A stretch of 64,000 nucleotides of DNA, taken from contig JACVVK020000192.1 in assembly GCA_018292915.2 (NCBI GenBank), forward strand, positions 635,001 to 699,000, given 5' to 3'. The notes under the pieces are model-generated. The model made no database searches and was not told where the DNA came from. It saw only the letters and a list, made by a program, of their open reading frames with translations. Origin of the DNA: Batillaria attramentaria. Taxonomy: Eukaryota > Mollusca > Gastropoda > Batillariidae. Below, piece after piece: positions 13,222 through 25,773 of this stretch. The first letter of the stretch is position 1. Each line of letters opens with the position of its first letter. The position numbers and the translations under genes were made by a program.

Positions 13222-14876
13222 CTTGAAATCGTCTGACGATGACATGTTGAAACTGTGTCCAGCGCTGCCTCCCATCCCCTCCATCTTGCATCCTCCCATG
13301 GATGTGAACCCGAAATCCTCCTCCTCACCAGCCACACCTTTCCCGAAGGTCCCGAAGTCCCCTCCGTACTCCTTCTCCCCCAGTCCCCCGTCCACACTCT
13401 CGTTGTGAATGTTATCAGCCTTGACCCTGTCCGAGTATGACCCCAGCACGCGCGCGTTCTGAATATGCATGGGCCCACCCGACGGAGGCTTGCGTCTTCG
13501 GTCCATTCTTCTCATGACCACGATGACTAGCACGATGACAGCGCTGAGGATGATGGTGATGCAGACGATGGCCAGGGTGATGAGGATGTATTGGTCGCTC
13601 TCCTGGCCTTGACCTCCTGACCTGGTTCCGTTACCAGCGTGGATCCAGACGGTCAGAGTCCGTTCGGCGGGTTGCGGGGGTGATCCGGTGTCCTGAACGA
13701 GAACCTGCAACCTGTACGTGTTGACGTCGTTGCGTGTCAGACTCCGAGTGATGAACACCTCCCCGCTGTTGGCGTCGACGTCAAAACGCCCACTGTCGTT
13801 CCTGGAGGTGATGATGAACTGGACTTGGCCGTTCAGACCACTGTCAGGGTCATCCGCTTTTAGCATCGCCACAGGCTTGGCGATATCGTCGTCCATGGAC
13901 ACAAACAGAACCAGTTCAGACCCGTTCGCCGGGAACGTGATACGCGGACGGTTGTCGTTTTCGTCCAACACGGAGATCTGAACCTCCGCCGTGTCGTTGA
14001 GGGGCGGTGTGCCTCTGTCACTGGCTATCACCCTGAAGTAGTAGTAGTTCACGCTCTCGTAGTCCAACCGCCCGGTGAGGTAGATCGTTCCGTTGGGGTG
14101 GACCTCAAACGGCTTGCCCCGGATGGAGACCCTGTCAGCGAAGATCTCCACCTGCCCATTGAGTCCGGTCTCAAAGTCGTTGGCTGTCAGCCTGCTGCCC
14201 ACTCGGGTGCCCGGAGGTGCTGACTCCGAGATCGTGAAAGGAAAGACGTCCCTGGCGAAAGACGGTTTCTGGTCGTTGACGTCCGTGATGAACACGACCA
14301 CCCTGACGGAGTCACTCCTCGGTGGGTCACCCCTGTCCGTGGCGATGACGGTGAAGTTGAAACTCTTCTCCCGCTCATAATCGAAGTCGTCGTGAGTTCG
14401 GATGACTCCCGTCTCCGGTGCGATCAGAAACCTGCCTCGCGCGTCCGGGTGAAGGCTGTATCTGACCTTGCCGTTTAAGCCGGCGTCCGCGTCCTTGGCC
14501 TGAACCCTCACCACGCTTCGTCCCTCCATGCTGTTCTCCGGGATCGAAACAGTGTACTCGGGCAGCAAGAACTGAGGACTGTTGTCATTCTCATCCAGCA
14601 CCCTCACCTCAAACGTCGCGGAGGCGGTCAGGGGCCTCACTCCGGCGTCCGAACAAAACACAGTCACGTTGTGTGTCGGGACGGTCTCCCTGTTCAAGGC
14701 TTTCGCCACGATGACCTTGTACTCGTTGACGTCAAACCCCTGCAGATCGAAGTAGTCGTGGTGTCTGATTTCGCACTGGACGATTCCGTTCCTGCCTCTA
14801 TCACCGTCTTTGACCGCTATGTGAGCCACCACGGCACCCAGGGAAGCGTATTCTGAGATGGTAGAGTAGCCGTTCC
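13222..14876 (-). CDS. protocadherin exon 2: rest of EC4, EC5-EC7, transmembrane segment, start of cytoplasmic tail
   Basis: This exon supplies residues 388-939 of a type I membrane adhesion protein. An acceptor (TTTCATTACAG) precedes it and joins in frame (phase 1) to exon 1. It completes EC4 and encodes EC5 (about 488-592), EC6 (593-698) and EC7 (699-800). Calcium-binding linkers DENDNSP, DVNDQKP and DENDNRP are visible, as are DRGDPP and DRGTPP. EC7 ends without DxNDNxP, as is usual for the last domain. A hydrophobic helix at about 816-842 is followed by RRMDRRRK, a stop-transfer signal. The tail is Gly/Glu/Asp-rich. In the family, such proteins mediate calcium-dependent cell-cell recognition, often in neurons. 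The exon ends at AAG|GTAAGA, phase 0, so the tail probably continues in unseen exons to the left. Reading through the donor adds VRRCGFAL and a stop at 13195. Confidence 0.93.
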
Positions 14877-15980
<1,104 letters not shown>

Positions 15981-17142
15981 CTGTAAGCAAACTGACAGTC
16001 AGCTTGGGCGCACTGTTGATGGTATCCCTAACAGTGACCGTAACAGTGGTACTTGTCGTGAACGGCTGGGCTCCCATGTCGCTGGCCTCCACCACGATCT
16101 CGTAATGCTCCTGGTCGCCGTTCTCTATATCCCCAGCCACCGTCAGCTGCCCAGTAGCCTCGTCCACGGCGAACATAGACAACACGTTCTGGGACTGCTG
16201 AGAGCTGAGTCTGTACCTCACCTGCCCGTTGGGCCCGCCGTCTCTGTCCGTGGCCGTGACCGCCAGCAGAACGTGGCCGACCGCTGCATCCTCGTCCACA
16301 ATGGCCGAGTAAGACGCTTCAGTGAACTTGGGCTCGTTGTCGTTCTCATCGCCCACGGTGATGTTGACGACCAGAACACCCTGAAGAGGAGGCCTGCCTC
16401 CGTCGCGGGCGAGAACCTGCACCTGGTAGCGACTCTGACTCTCGTGGTCCAGCTCCTCCCTGACGACCAGGCGAAGGTTGGGACTGCCAGGCGTGAAGGA
16501 GATCCCGAAGGGACCGTCGGCTGGGACGAGCTGGTACTCCTTGAGCGAGTTGTCCGGGCCCGTGTCTTTATCCAGGGCGGACGTGAGGGGGAAGGAGGAA
16601 GGGACCTGGACAGACTCCGAGATGACGATGACTGTGGAGTTGACTGGGAAAGCCGGAGGGTTATCGTTGATGTCGGTGACGTTGATGTCCAGGGAAACCT
16701 TCCGGAAGAACTGGTTTAGAGTGGACTGTATCGCAACCTGCAGCGGTAAGACACAGTCCTTCAAGAAAGGACACACAGACTCGCGATCTAACCTTCCTGT
16801 CGCGGCGGTCGCCAGGTCGCCCGTTGCCTCGTCCAGCCGGAAGAGACTCGTAAAGGAGGTCTCTCCAGCCAGAAAGCTGTATCTCAAAGTAGTGAAACTG
16901 TCCGCGCTGACATACTGATTCAAATCCGTGTCCTGAGCCAGGTTTCCGATATGTTCCAGTGGCGGTAACTCTTCAGGAATGGTGTAGACGAGGTCAGCAG
17001 CCAGGGTCACTTGAGATCCAATTAGAGAGGTCATTAGGAAAGCGAGGCATATGCAGATCAGGGACGGGGCAGGCCTCCTGGGGGACGGGGGGCAGGGGGT
17101 TACGCGTCGTGCTTGTTGCGGCAGCGGTGATGGGAAGTCCAT
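15981..17142 (-). CDS. protocadherin exon 1: signal peptide, EC1-EC3 and start of EC4
   Basis: This is the first coding exon, residues 1-387 plus one base of codon 388. I chose the ATG at 17142 because its context is GCCATGG and a signal peptide follows (hydrophobic core about 28-48, likely cleavage near ATLA/AD, residues 48-50). An in-frame ATG at 17250 would add 36 residues with no signal character. EC1 spans about 50-163 and ends DINDNPP. It contains LDRESVC with a CX5C pair (Cys124, Cys130), a mark of protocadherin EC1 domains. EC2 (164-271) has LDHE, DGGRPP and DENDNEP. EC3 (272-379) has DRDGGPNG but ends DTINSAP, so the usual calcium linker is degraded. The donor is CAG|GTGAGT. With exon 2 the protein has seven EC domains, like delta-1 protocadherins; orthology to a named vertebrate gene is not claimed. 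Confidence 0.93.
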
Positions 17143-17198
17143 GGCGGTAGTTGTAGCGCGGCGCGGCCACCATTCAATTACTTCAGCATCATCAGCAT
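17143..17198 (-). other. putative 5' leader behind a 5'-UTR splice acceptor
   Basis: On the minus strand a pyrimidine- and T-rich stretch ends in TGTGTGCAG at 17207-17199, 57 bases before the chosen start codon. This looks like an acceptor joining an upstream noncoding exon. No upstream exon or promoter could be assigned. If it is not used, the leader simply extends to the right. Confidence 0.4.
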
Positions 17199-17344
17199 CT
17201 GCACACAGACAAAAGCGCTGGGTAGAATCATCGTGGGCGGGCCATGACATGAATAACGATGACTGACCAGCGGATGAAAAGGTCGCGCGCCGTCACGTCA
17301 ACGGATTTAACTGGAGAGGAAAATGTACAGACTCCAAAGGCTGA

Positions 17345-17374
17345 GTAAATCCTATGTTAGAATCCTTTGACGCG

Positions 17375-17439
<65 letters not shown>

Positions 17440-17640
17440 AAGTAAATACTACCTTAAAATCCTTTGATGCGTATTTTTCTTCTCGCGCGCTAATTCTTTG
17501 GTTCAGTATTACTGTGATGTGGGAATCAAACGCATTGCTGAGCGAAAGCCCCACAGCTGATAAGTCAGTAGGTCAGAATGAAGATTTCCTGTTTTTGCTG
17601 TTGTGCTCTCTATCTCTCTCCCCCCCCCCCTCTCTTTCTC
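17345..17640. repeat. direct repeat, copy upstream of exon 1
   Basis: A partial copy (17345-17378), a CT tract (17379-17438), then a near-complete copy (17441-17610) of the sequence at 15617-15854, again ending in CT/C-rich DNA. It lies just upstream of the protocadherin leader, so the pair brackets exon 1. Confidence 0.85.
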
Positions 17641-18563
17641 TCTCTCCTAGATGTGTTCTTTTAAAGTTCCTAATGAAATCCTTCGCTGTAGATAAACAAG
17701 GCAGGAAAAACGTGACAAGATGACAAAGCATCACTATGATCAAAATAATGATAAAAGGGCCTAGATGCTTCTCGAGCCCCTGGCGACTAAGCTCTTTTAC
17801 CAAAGGCAGAATAGAATTTCCAGTGAGCTATATGTAGCTAAGATAGCCAGACGCAAGCTGACGGATGCCTCCAATATTCTCCACACAATAACATTGAAAG
17901 CAAAGGGTCCCATTACCAATATTAATATCATAAGCCATAAAACAAAGACGCTTGACGCCAGTATTTTGCTTCGGGTTTTCAAGCTAAAAGTCGTCTTGTT
18001 GTGGATACACCCAGCTTCCAACCTGTCCATCATTCACACTATGACGTCGAGCCGATATGTAGGCTACACTGAAGATCGGTAAGACTCGAAAATAAACAGG
18101 CAGACGAGACCAGCTGCCGTGTCTGCACGATCTCCGTGTGCGTAGTTTCCGTTGTCATTGCCATCGGAAAGACCTGGCATATAGACACAATCTCTAACTC
18201 GGTTCCGCCGTAATAAATAATAGCACCAGTTGACTGCAAGAAAATCTGAGCGGCCGAGAGAAGTCTGAGAGAACCGATTCTTTCATCTTCGTCCGCCACA
18301 GGGCTTTCTGTTTGCCGCGCCAGATGAGGATATTTCCGCAAACACAGACAGACGACCAGACATGACTTCTCAGGGTGAAGAATGGTTCCGCTCAAAATAG
18401 GTGACTACGAAACGGAGTGTCCTCTAAGCTATGTATCAGTGAGCAAAATTATGACGTGTAAAAAACGAAAAAATATGGGGGAAAATCGCAGTGTTGTAAT
18501 TGTTCTAAATAAGTTAAATCCTTTCAGCAAACGATTCTTCTGTGTGTGGGAGACTGGGTGTTA

Positions 18564-18566
<3 letters not shown>
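17641..18566. other. noncoding upstream of the protocadherin
   Basis: Unique sequence. The promoter or first noncoding exon could lie here, but no TATA box or other core element can be fixed. Confidence 0.45.

Positions 18567-18612
<46 letters not shown>
18567..18612. repeat. (CT)n microsatellite
   Basis: About 23 CT units directly before a SINE-A copy. Confidence 0.95.
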
Positions 18613-18617
<5 letters not shown>

Positions 18618-18620
18618 GGG

Positions 18621-18803
18621 AGTCGAGATAGCCGAATGGTAGAGCGTTTGATTTGATTTTCAGTGCTTGAGTCGAGAGTTCGAACCCCGGCTGGAGCCAA
18701 ATATTTCTGCTAACCTTGTTCTCGTTGCCCCGTCTTCGTGAGAGCCAATTTAATTTGTTCCGTTTCATCTGGTAGAAAAGAACGTTAAACCGAAGCCAAT
18801 CCC
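18621..18803 (+). mobile_element. SINE-A, old diverged copy
   Basis: Box A region TAGCCGAATGGTAGAGCG, box B GTTCGAACCCC, body GTTGCCCCGTCTT and 3' end AACGTTAAACCGAAGCCAAT. It carries insertions relative to other copies. Confidence 0.75.
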
Positions 18804-18917
18804 CTGCCTTTTTGTATTCTTCAACAGTTCTCTGAAGTTAACCGTGATATAAAGACACCAATAGTTGAACTGAAGAGTCAGTAACTGGTACATGTACCGC
18901 CTCCAATTATTGCTGCA

Positions 18918-18990
18918 TCATAATAATAATGAATACAGTTTATATAGCGCCTATCTGTTTTCTACGAAACACCATTCTTTGCGCTCGCAC

Positions 18991-19050
<60 letters not shown>
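18918..19050. repeat. SINE-C-type tail fragment followed by (CA)n
   Basis: On the minus strand 18918-18960 reads GGCGCTATATAAACTG and then an ATT-rich tail, like SINE-C ends. A pure CA tract follows at 18991-19050. Confidence 0.55.
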
Positions 19051-19053
<3 letters not shown>

Positions 19054-19910
19054 GGTGCTGATGAAACAGTGGTCGGACTACAGCTCGAAAGCTTGCCTAA
19101 AGAGGGCTTCATGCACGTGTGCGTGTGTGTTTTTAAATGCCACCCGTCTACCCCGCTTCAAAATCTAAATACAAGCCCGAGGCCTCTCGTGCATTTCCCA
19201 CAGACGGACCAAACATTTAATCAATATTCATTTTTTGCAACATTTCCTTGCAGTGGTAAATACCAGAATCACTGACAAGAAATCCCTTCTGCCCTTAGGG
19301 GTACGATTTCAGAATGGCATTAAACAGTGCAAGAGCCTACTTTTCGAAGACTGTACGCAACCTTTCCAGTAATGACAGTCTCAGCAAAATCATCATTGTC
19401 AGTTCACCCCTGTTTTATGCCAAAGTGTTATGCACTCACCTGCACTAGAAACGGACACTCGCAAACTCTGTCCTTTATTGTCAAACTGCACAACTGCAGA
19501 TATGATTTTACGCAGACTGAAGACTACAAACCACTCTTATTTGCCTTACGACACAAAGTTTACACTGCCTCGCAGAACTGTGTCTTCAACGATTAATCTC
19601 TCAAACCCGGCACTCCATGTAGTTCGGCCTGCATTTTCGTGAAAAGCAACATTGATCGCACGTGAAACTTGTCAGGTGTTCCGCTGAATGGCGTTCGATT
19701 TTGGTTTTCTGTTGACACCTGAAACATTTTGTTGCCCTTCTGAACACTCAGGTTTCAGTCTGCGATGTTCTTTGGTCCGTGAACGTAAAATTTCGTCAAT
19801 GCTAGATATGACTGCGACCGTGGCTGAACCTTGTTTTTCCGAGGAACAGCGAATGGACAACAGATGGAGTTTCCTTCTCGGCTGATGTTATGTATACATG
19901 TATGTATGTA
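19051..19910. other. noncoding, nothing assignable
   Basis: Unique sequence with short open frames and no family resemblance. Confidence 0.5.
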
Positions 19911-20204
<294 letters not shown>

Positions 20205-20630
20205 ATACGGCAGGCCTTAATTGACGTCCTAAGATCATCATATCCTAAAGACACGACAAAGAGTTCTAAATATTAAGCAAACTCCACAACAACAGCCTTG
20301 CTCAGTGCCTCCTACGAGTTTCAAATTAGCGGCCAATGCCCTGAAAGCCCGGCGGTGCAGCATGTCTTCATTGAAAGCCATCAGTACGGCGTTTGAAATC
20401 GATGTGGGTTTTCTCTGACATGGCGATGGCGAGAGGGTCTGTTTGATGTTCACTGTCAAAGACAAACCCGGGATTATGTTCAGAACAGCGATCGTTGATC
20501 CCGTAGCATGCATCAGTGAACTTGATTATTATGTGATCGGGTTTTGTTCGTGTAGAGCTGGAGCGAAGACATAGTTACGGTGAACTCGCCTGTCCGAGGT
20601 GCAAGTACCCGACCACTCGTTTTCGTGTTG

Positions 20631-20823
20631 CAGGAGCTAACGGACATCACAGATACTGTCTGAAATGAGTGGTGTTCAGGTGGACCTAACCGACTGCACC
20701 AGTACCAGGTGTTGTCAGTACTGTACAGGCTCCAGTCAGTAACCGAATCCTTAATTCCACGAAGGAGCTAACATACACCACAAATATCGTCTGAATTGAG
20801 TGGTGTCCTCGTGGACCTAACCT
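20631..20823. repeat. two related ~62-bp units, direct orientation
   Basis: 20631-20694 and 20763-20823 share AGGAGCTAAC, GTCTGAAATGAGTGGTGT and GTGGACCTAACC with scattered changes. Weaker relatives (GAATAGTGTTCAGCTGGACT) occur at 21640-21660 and 21777-21800. Confidence 0.7.
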
Positions 20824-21030
20824 AGTTACTGTACGGGTGTTGGGGAGGTTGGGGTATGAGCATCTGTCCCTGGTTGAGTCCCCAATGCCCCTGTGAAATG
20901 TATGATCATCAGTTCAGTAAATATGCATTACGGCATATATATCTTAGTAAAGACATCCCAAAGAAAGGCTATAATTTTGCATGTGTTTGTGGGTTTGGAA
21001 AAGTAACGCATGTGCCGTGTTTGCAGTATT

Positions 21031-21138
21031 GGGACAAAGCCGAAAACTCCGTACTCTCTGGTGCACAGTACGGGTAAGGGACAGTCTGCACTGATTGAGG
21101 CTACCTCAGGGCTGTGGTACAGTTTTCGGCTTCGTCCC
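21031..21138. repeat. short inverted repeat
   Basis: 21031-21048 (GGGACAAAGCCGAAAACT) pairs with 21121-21138 with one mismatch, around a 72-bp loop. Confidence 0.6.
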
Positions 21139-21397
21139 GGAACCGTGTACAAGTACAGTTGTGTCTCAATTACCCACCAGTTACCGGCAAGCATCACACC
21201 GAGGGTAACCTCAGTTACGAAGGGGCAGAGTCGTGAAAACCTGTGCACATTGACTAATCAATAGTGGCACCAAGTCGCGGTCTCCTCGGCTTCATCGCTG
21301 AAGGACACGTCTCTGCCACCCCTCACTGATCATCCTTGACTAATATCCCTATACCTACTTCATAGAAATGGTCAAGACAAGGCATCCTCTACTGACG

Positions 21398-21509
21398 GAG
21401 CGCCTGGTGGCTCAGTGGGTTTGTCCGCTGGTCTCACCGTTGCTCGTACGAAGCGGCCTAAATGTCTGTAACTTCTACCGTTGTAAAATAAAAGTTCTTC
21501 TTGTTCTTG
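21398..21509 (+). mobile_element. possible short tRNA-headed SINE
   Basis: GCGCCTGGTGGCTCAGTGGG has a good box A, and a box-B-like segment is weak. The end AAAATAAAAGTTCTTCTTG runs into a TTCTTG repeat, as SINE tails do. Single copy here, so tentative. Confidence 0.4.
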
Positions 21510-21995
21510 TTCAGCATACATGAGATCGACCCCTCGCATATGCGGGAGTGAAAGATGTCCGTTGAGTTAACTGGCTGTTCAATGTGGAACTCGTCGCAGT
21601 CACAGTCACACATGTGACCGAAATGCCTGTCTGTCTGAACTGAATAGTGTTCAGCTGGACTGTCTATATTTAGGGTAGCTCGGCAGTGTCTAGTTTCCCC
21701 TTAACCCACCCATTAAGGCTGTCTCCAACTGCTCTTGTGGCGGAGACGTTCAAACTTCAACAAGATCAATAAACTGAATAATGTTCAGTTGGACTGTTCA
21801 GTTAGGGTAGCTGTACATACATACATATCGCACTGGTGCTATTGATATATGTTTCTGATCCCACTAACCGACCAAGCACCCACTATCATTATGATACCCC
21901 GTCAGTCAAGGAACATTAGTACATCGCCGGAGTACCGCCTACGAACCCCTCTCGAGTTCTGAACACTGGTGGACGCTACTGACAAAACACAGGTA

Positions 21996-22404
21996 TGGGG
22001 CGGTCGGTGGTCTAGTGGTTAAGAGACTTGTCACCAATGCGAGAGGTCAGGGGTTCGAGTCCCACTCGGGGCAAAGAATTTTTCCTTCTCGTCAGTATGT
22101 GGCACCGTTCATTCGGGCCGATCGTCGGGGGTTCTCTCCGGGTACTCCGGCTTCCTCCCCCTCTGCTTTGGAAATGTTCAGCCCACCAAATTTGAAAAAT
22201 AAAAGCAATTCTAAATTCCGACATTTAAATAGCTGAGCTGTCCCTTCGCACCACTTGATTGTAATGTGTTTATGTCCAGTGTGTGAGAGAATGCGTATGA
22301 TTCACGTGAGCGTGCGTGTCGTGTTGGTACAGTTCGCGGCGCTTTGAGCCGATTCATGAAATGGGGTAAAGCGCCTATACAATGCTCATTATTATTATTA
22401 TTAT
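21996..22404 (+). mobile_element. SINE-C, full length
   Basis: The tRNA-like head has box A TGGTCTAGTGG and box B GGTTCGAGTCC. The body includes TTGGAAATGTTCAGCCCACC, TTCACGTGAGCGTGCGTGT and GCGCTTTGAGCC. The 3' end AAAGCGCCTATACAATGCTC is followed by an ATT repeat. Confidence 0.85.
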
Positions 22405-23776
22405 ATTTTCCTCTGTGAGAGACAGGACTCGGAATGTGACATGAAATGAAAATGGAAAAAGGAGAACTGAAAGCTCCTACCGTATCATTAAAGTGAAGAG
22501 TACTCCAAGAGAGGGGAGAATGTAGCGATGTTCGACCCGTGGCCCACACTGTGTCAATAATTCCACTCAAGCACTTCCTCAACAACACTCGCCAGAGAAT
22601 GCACGGCAAAACAGACCATAGAAAACGGCTGCTGAAATTCGGACCCGTGACAAGAATCAGCAAGTGCCACTTCACAGCTTGGCACCTCAAAGTTCCCTAC
22701 TCATCCCCAGAATAGAGAAGAATGAAGTCTTCGATCCTGTCAGTAGTAGTCCAACTTGTAGTGGCAGTAGTAGTGGTGTCAGGGTATCACCGAGTGAGTC
22801 TCCTGTGAGGTCCGGTATAGTTCAGTTCAACGGCTGCGAAGCGGTACCACGAGGGTCGGCTTGCCACACAGTGTCCAGCCGGGCAGCGCGGGTGGGAGTG
22901 AGAGAGAGAGGACATGTACGATCCAAGTTCAGCAGGCAAGACCCCCCTTCTCTCTCTGTTTTCGTGTGTCCCCCCTTAAGTCACTCCTACACACACACAC
23001 TCTCTCTCTCTACTCTGTCTCTCTTTCGCTACACATAGCGGTCTGCTACAAAACAGTTCCCCCCTCTTCGTCGGTCACGCACACGCGCGAGCCTTGTTCT
23101 GTTGACTGACTCGGCTACTGCAGTAAGGAAGCATTTCGTTTCGCTTGCTGGCTCACCGGCCCGGCCCCCCGGCCCGGTGTTGTGACAGGTAGCCACGCCC
23201 CTCTCCCACCCCCTCCGCCAATGAGGCCCCAGTGTTCTCCTCCGCTCGTGCCGCGGTCAAACTTGATGCCAAACATTGCCCACGTGGAGCTGGACAGCTT
23301 TAGTACAACCCACAAACTGGCCCGTAACACAGAGATGGGGGCTGGGGATTTCCGGGAGAACGGCCGTGACGGTAATTATATCACGAGAAAGACAAAACAT
23401 ACCTGATCAGGTAACTTTACTGTATACACGTGGTGGATCAGATTCTCAGTCTCATCATTGAGGCCGCAACTGAGGGCTCTCGAGATTTGTATCAACGTTG
23501 CCTTTCTGTGTGAGGGACCGGGCTCAGGCAGTCAGTTCAGATGAAGTGAGGAGGGTGGGGAATGGGGATTAGAAAGGAGGTGGGGGGGGGGGGGGAGGGA
23601 GCCTGAAAGCCCTGGGTACTAGGATGGGCAACTGAAACAGAAATCAACACCAAATCAGTGGCCACCGGCTTAGGGGCTAGTCAGTGCTGACTAGCGCAGA
23701 AGAGTGTGTGTGCCACGGTGTGTGTGTGTGTGGAGGAACTATAGCGTCACCTTTCTTAAGCCACGGTCTGGTCGCT
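22405..23776. other. noncoding, partly GC-rich
   Basis: Short CT tracts near 22998-23030 and a G-run at 23582-23595. No exon recognised. Confidence 0.5.
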
Positions 23777-23975
23777 GTTTACTGGGGTGGGGAGCCGGGG
23801 TGGTCGAATGGTAGAGTGTTGGACTTCTAATGCTCGGGTCGTGAGTTCGATCCCCGCTGGGGCCAAATATTTGTGCTGGCTTTTTCATCGTTGCCCCGTC
23901 TTTGATATCACCCTATGTGGTGGAAAAGGACGTTAAACCCCCAAACACCCACCCCACCCACCCGTTTACTGGGGT
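23777..23975 (+). mobile_element. SINE-A, full length, with 12-bp target duplication
   Basis: The element 23791-23963 is flanked by perfect GTTTACTGGGGT at 23777-23788 and 23964-23975. It is one of the best copies: box A TGGTCGAATGG, GAGTTCGATCC, GATATCACCCTATGTGGTGG and GGACGTTAAACCCCCAAACA. Confidence 0.92.
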
Positions 23976-24836
23976 ACTTGAAGCGGAGTTTCATCACTGA
24001 CGGCAAGGTGGTTTACAGTAACAGTCACGATTCACTGAACTGTTACTGATATTTCCTCTGAGCCCTGCTGAGACATTTACTGAGAGGAATATAAACAATA
24101 TTAACAAACATAAGTGCAAACTGATATCCTGAAATGCCAACGCAACTGAAAGAAAAAGAAGGGGGGGGGGGAGGGAGCAACAACAGTCTGTGCGGCGGTG
24201 TTTCCAGTCAGTGCACACTCAGCGATTGACATTTTCACTGATGGCCATTTTCAGTCGACATCAGTAACACAGAGACATACACTGACGCCATGCCCCTGTC
24301 TCTGAGTCAAGTTATGTCTTTGGTTCAGTACATGGACTAAAGCTGATTGAGACTGACTGAGATGCGAACTGAACGCGACGGAAGGAAACGGTCAAAACTG
24401 AAAGAACCTGAAACACCTCAGTTGAAGCAAACATTTTTGTGTACAGGAATAATGCCACCATTACCCAAGCCACACTGGCCGCAACTGACTACGCGGCTTG
24501 ATCATGATCTGACGCGCGGCGAATGCCGAGTCAGTAGCGCGGAGCGCACGCACGCCACTATCAGCGGTTCGCGGTACCTCAGAGCCACCGCGGATCCTCA
24601 CAGCCTGCTTGGTCCAGCACAACGGGACGGTGTGTACAGCGCGAACAGGTGTGGGGCGGCGGTTGCTGTTGCTGCTGCTGCTGCTGTCGTCCCGCTGCAG
24701 TATTTGCATTGCACCGGAGCTGAGAGCGTGGACTCTGATAGCTGTGGCGAAAACAAAATCCCAGCCCGCATCACTACGCACGTACTCTGCTTCAAACACT
24801 GAATCTGTGAAGCGGGTGAAGTCATGACAGTCCTGG
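23976..24836. other. noncoding, CpG-rich block at 24460-24800
   Basis: The CpG-rich block has a CTG run at 24665-24690. A 151-codon open frame across it has no family resemblance. A promoter-like CpG-dense segment is possible but unsupported. Confidence 0.45.
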
Positions 24837-25075
24837 CTAGATCCATGTGGAACGTTTGTGGGCATGCTGAAGAGAAGTCGAAACAGTCGCTGTTCATCTA
24901 CCCGGCGACACAGTACTAGTAAGGGGGTTGGGGGAAGGGGGGGGGGGGGGGGGAGGTTGTTGGACGGATCCATAGGGAACGTTTGTGAGCACTGATGCTG
25001 AAGAGGAATCGAAACAGTCGCTGTTCATCTACCGACACGGTACTAGTAAGGGGGTTGGGGGGGGGGGGGGCTTGT
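24837..25075. repeat. tandem duplication, ~120-bp unit with a G-run
   Basis: 24837-24955 and 24968-25075 share GATCCAT, GGAACGTTTGTG, a CGAAACAGTCGCTGTTCATC stretch and AGTAAGGGGGTTGGGGG, each ending in a G-run. Confidence 0.85.
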
Positions 25076-25552
25076 TGGGCGGGGGCGAACTGTTCAAACT
25101 GAAAGCCGGCGCGCACCTGACTGCTCTTGATTGACGAACTCATGATGTCCAAGTGCAAATTTCAACAAAAAACGACCACAAAAACACCAGACAGAGAGAC
25201 AGAGAGAAAGAAAGAAAGCGAGAAAGACAAGACGAACGAAAGAAACACTCAGTGCAACTTTCAGAAAGAAAGAAACTGACAGTGGAGAAAACTGAAAAAA
25301 AAATGCAACTTCCGAAGCTCGAGCGAATAAACCAGTGCTCCATTTGGACTCGATGACATTGCGACTGTTTTCACTGATAACTTTGGGGCTTCGAACATCA
25401 AGGAAATCAGGCGTATACTGGTATAGTCGGAAGCTCTGTACTACTTTTCCTCAACTTTCCTGTTTACCACACGCACAATTTTCGTATTTTAAAACAAACA
25501 CAGTGTACTGAATTTTCATAAATAGAAGTTTGCAATAATAACAATAAGAAGA
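25076..25552. other. noncoding, nothing assignable
   Basis: A GAAA-rich purine tract at 25195-25300 and unique sequence. Confidence 0.5.
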
Positions 25553-25773
25553 AGAATGATAGCATTAATATAGGCGCTTTATCCCAACTATTTGGACCAA
25601 AGCGGTGCGAGTTAAACTCAACACGCATGCTCACGTGAATCGCACGCATTCACTCAGACACTAGACAGGAGTGGCCCGAATGAAAAATTCTTCGCCCCGG
25701 GTGGGTGGGACTCGAACCTGACGTCTCGCATTGGTAACAAAGTCTTAACCACTAGACCGCCGATCGCCCCGCA
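25553..25773 (-). mobile_element. SINE-C, internally shortened
   Basis: Minus strand: GGGGCGATCGGCGGTCTAGT head, box B GGTTCGAGTCC, then directly TTCACGTGAGCATGCGTG and AAAGCGCCTATATTAATGC. About 170 bp of the body is missing compared with 21996-22404. Confidence 0.8.

Noticed and set aside
17140..17250. Upstream ATG at 17250 as the protocadherin start
   Set aside because: It adds 36 residues without signal character and crosses a likely splice acceptor; the ATG at 17142 has a better context and leads into the signal peptide.
23791..23870. tRNA-like heads of SINE-A, -B and -C as tRNA genes
   Set aside because: The acceptor ends do not pair properly, the heads continue into SINE bodies, and copies have target duplications.
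24347..24802. 151-codon frame in a CpG-rich block
   Set aside because: No domain resemblance; the Ala run comes from a CTG/GCT repeat.
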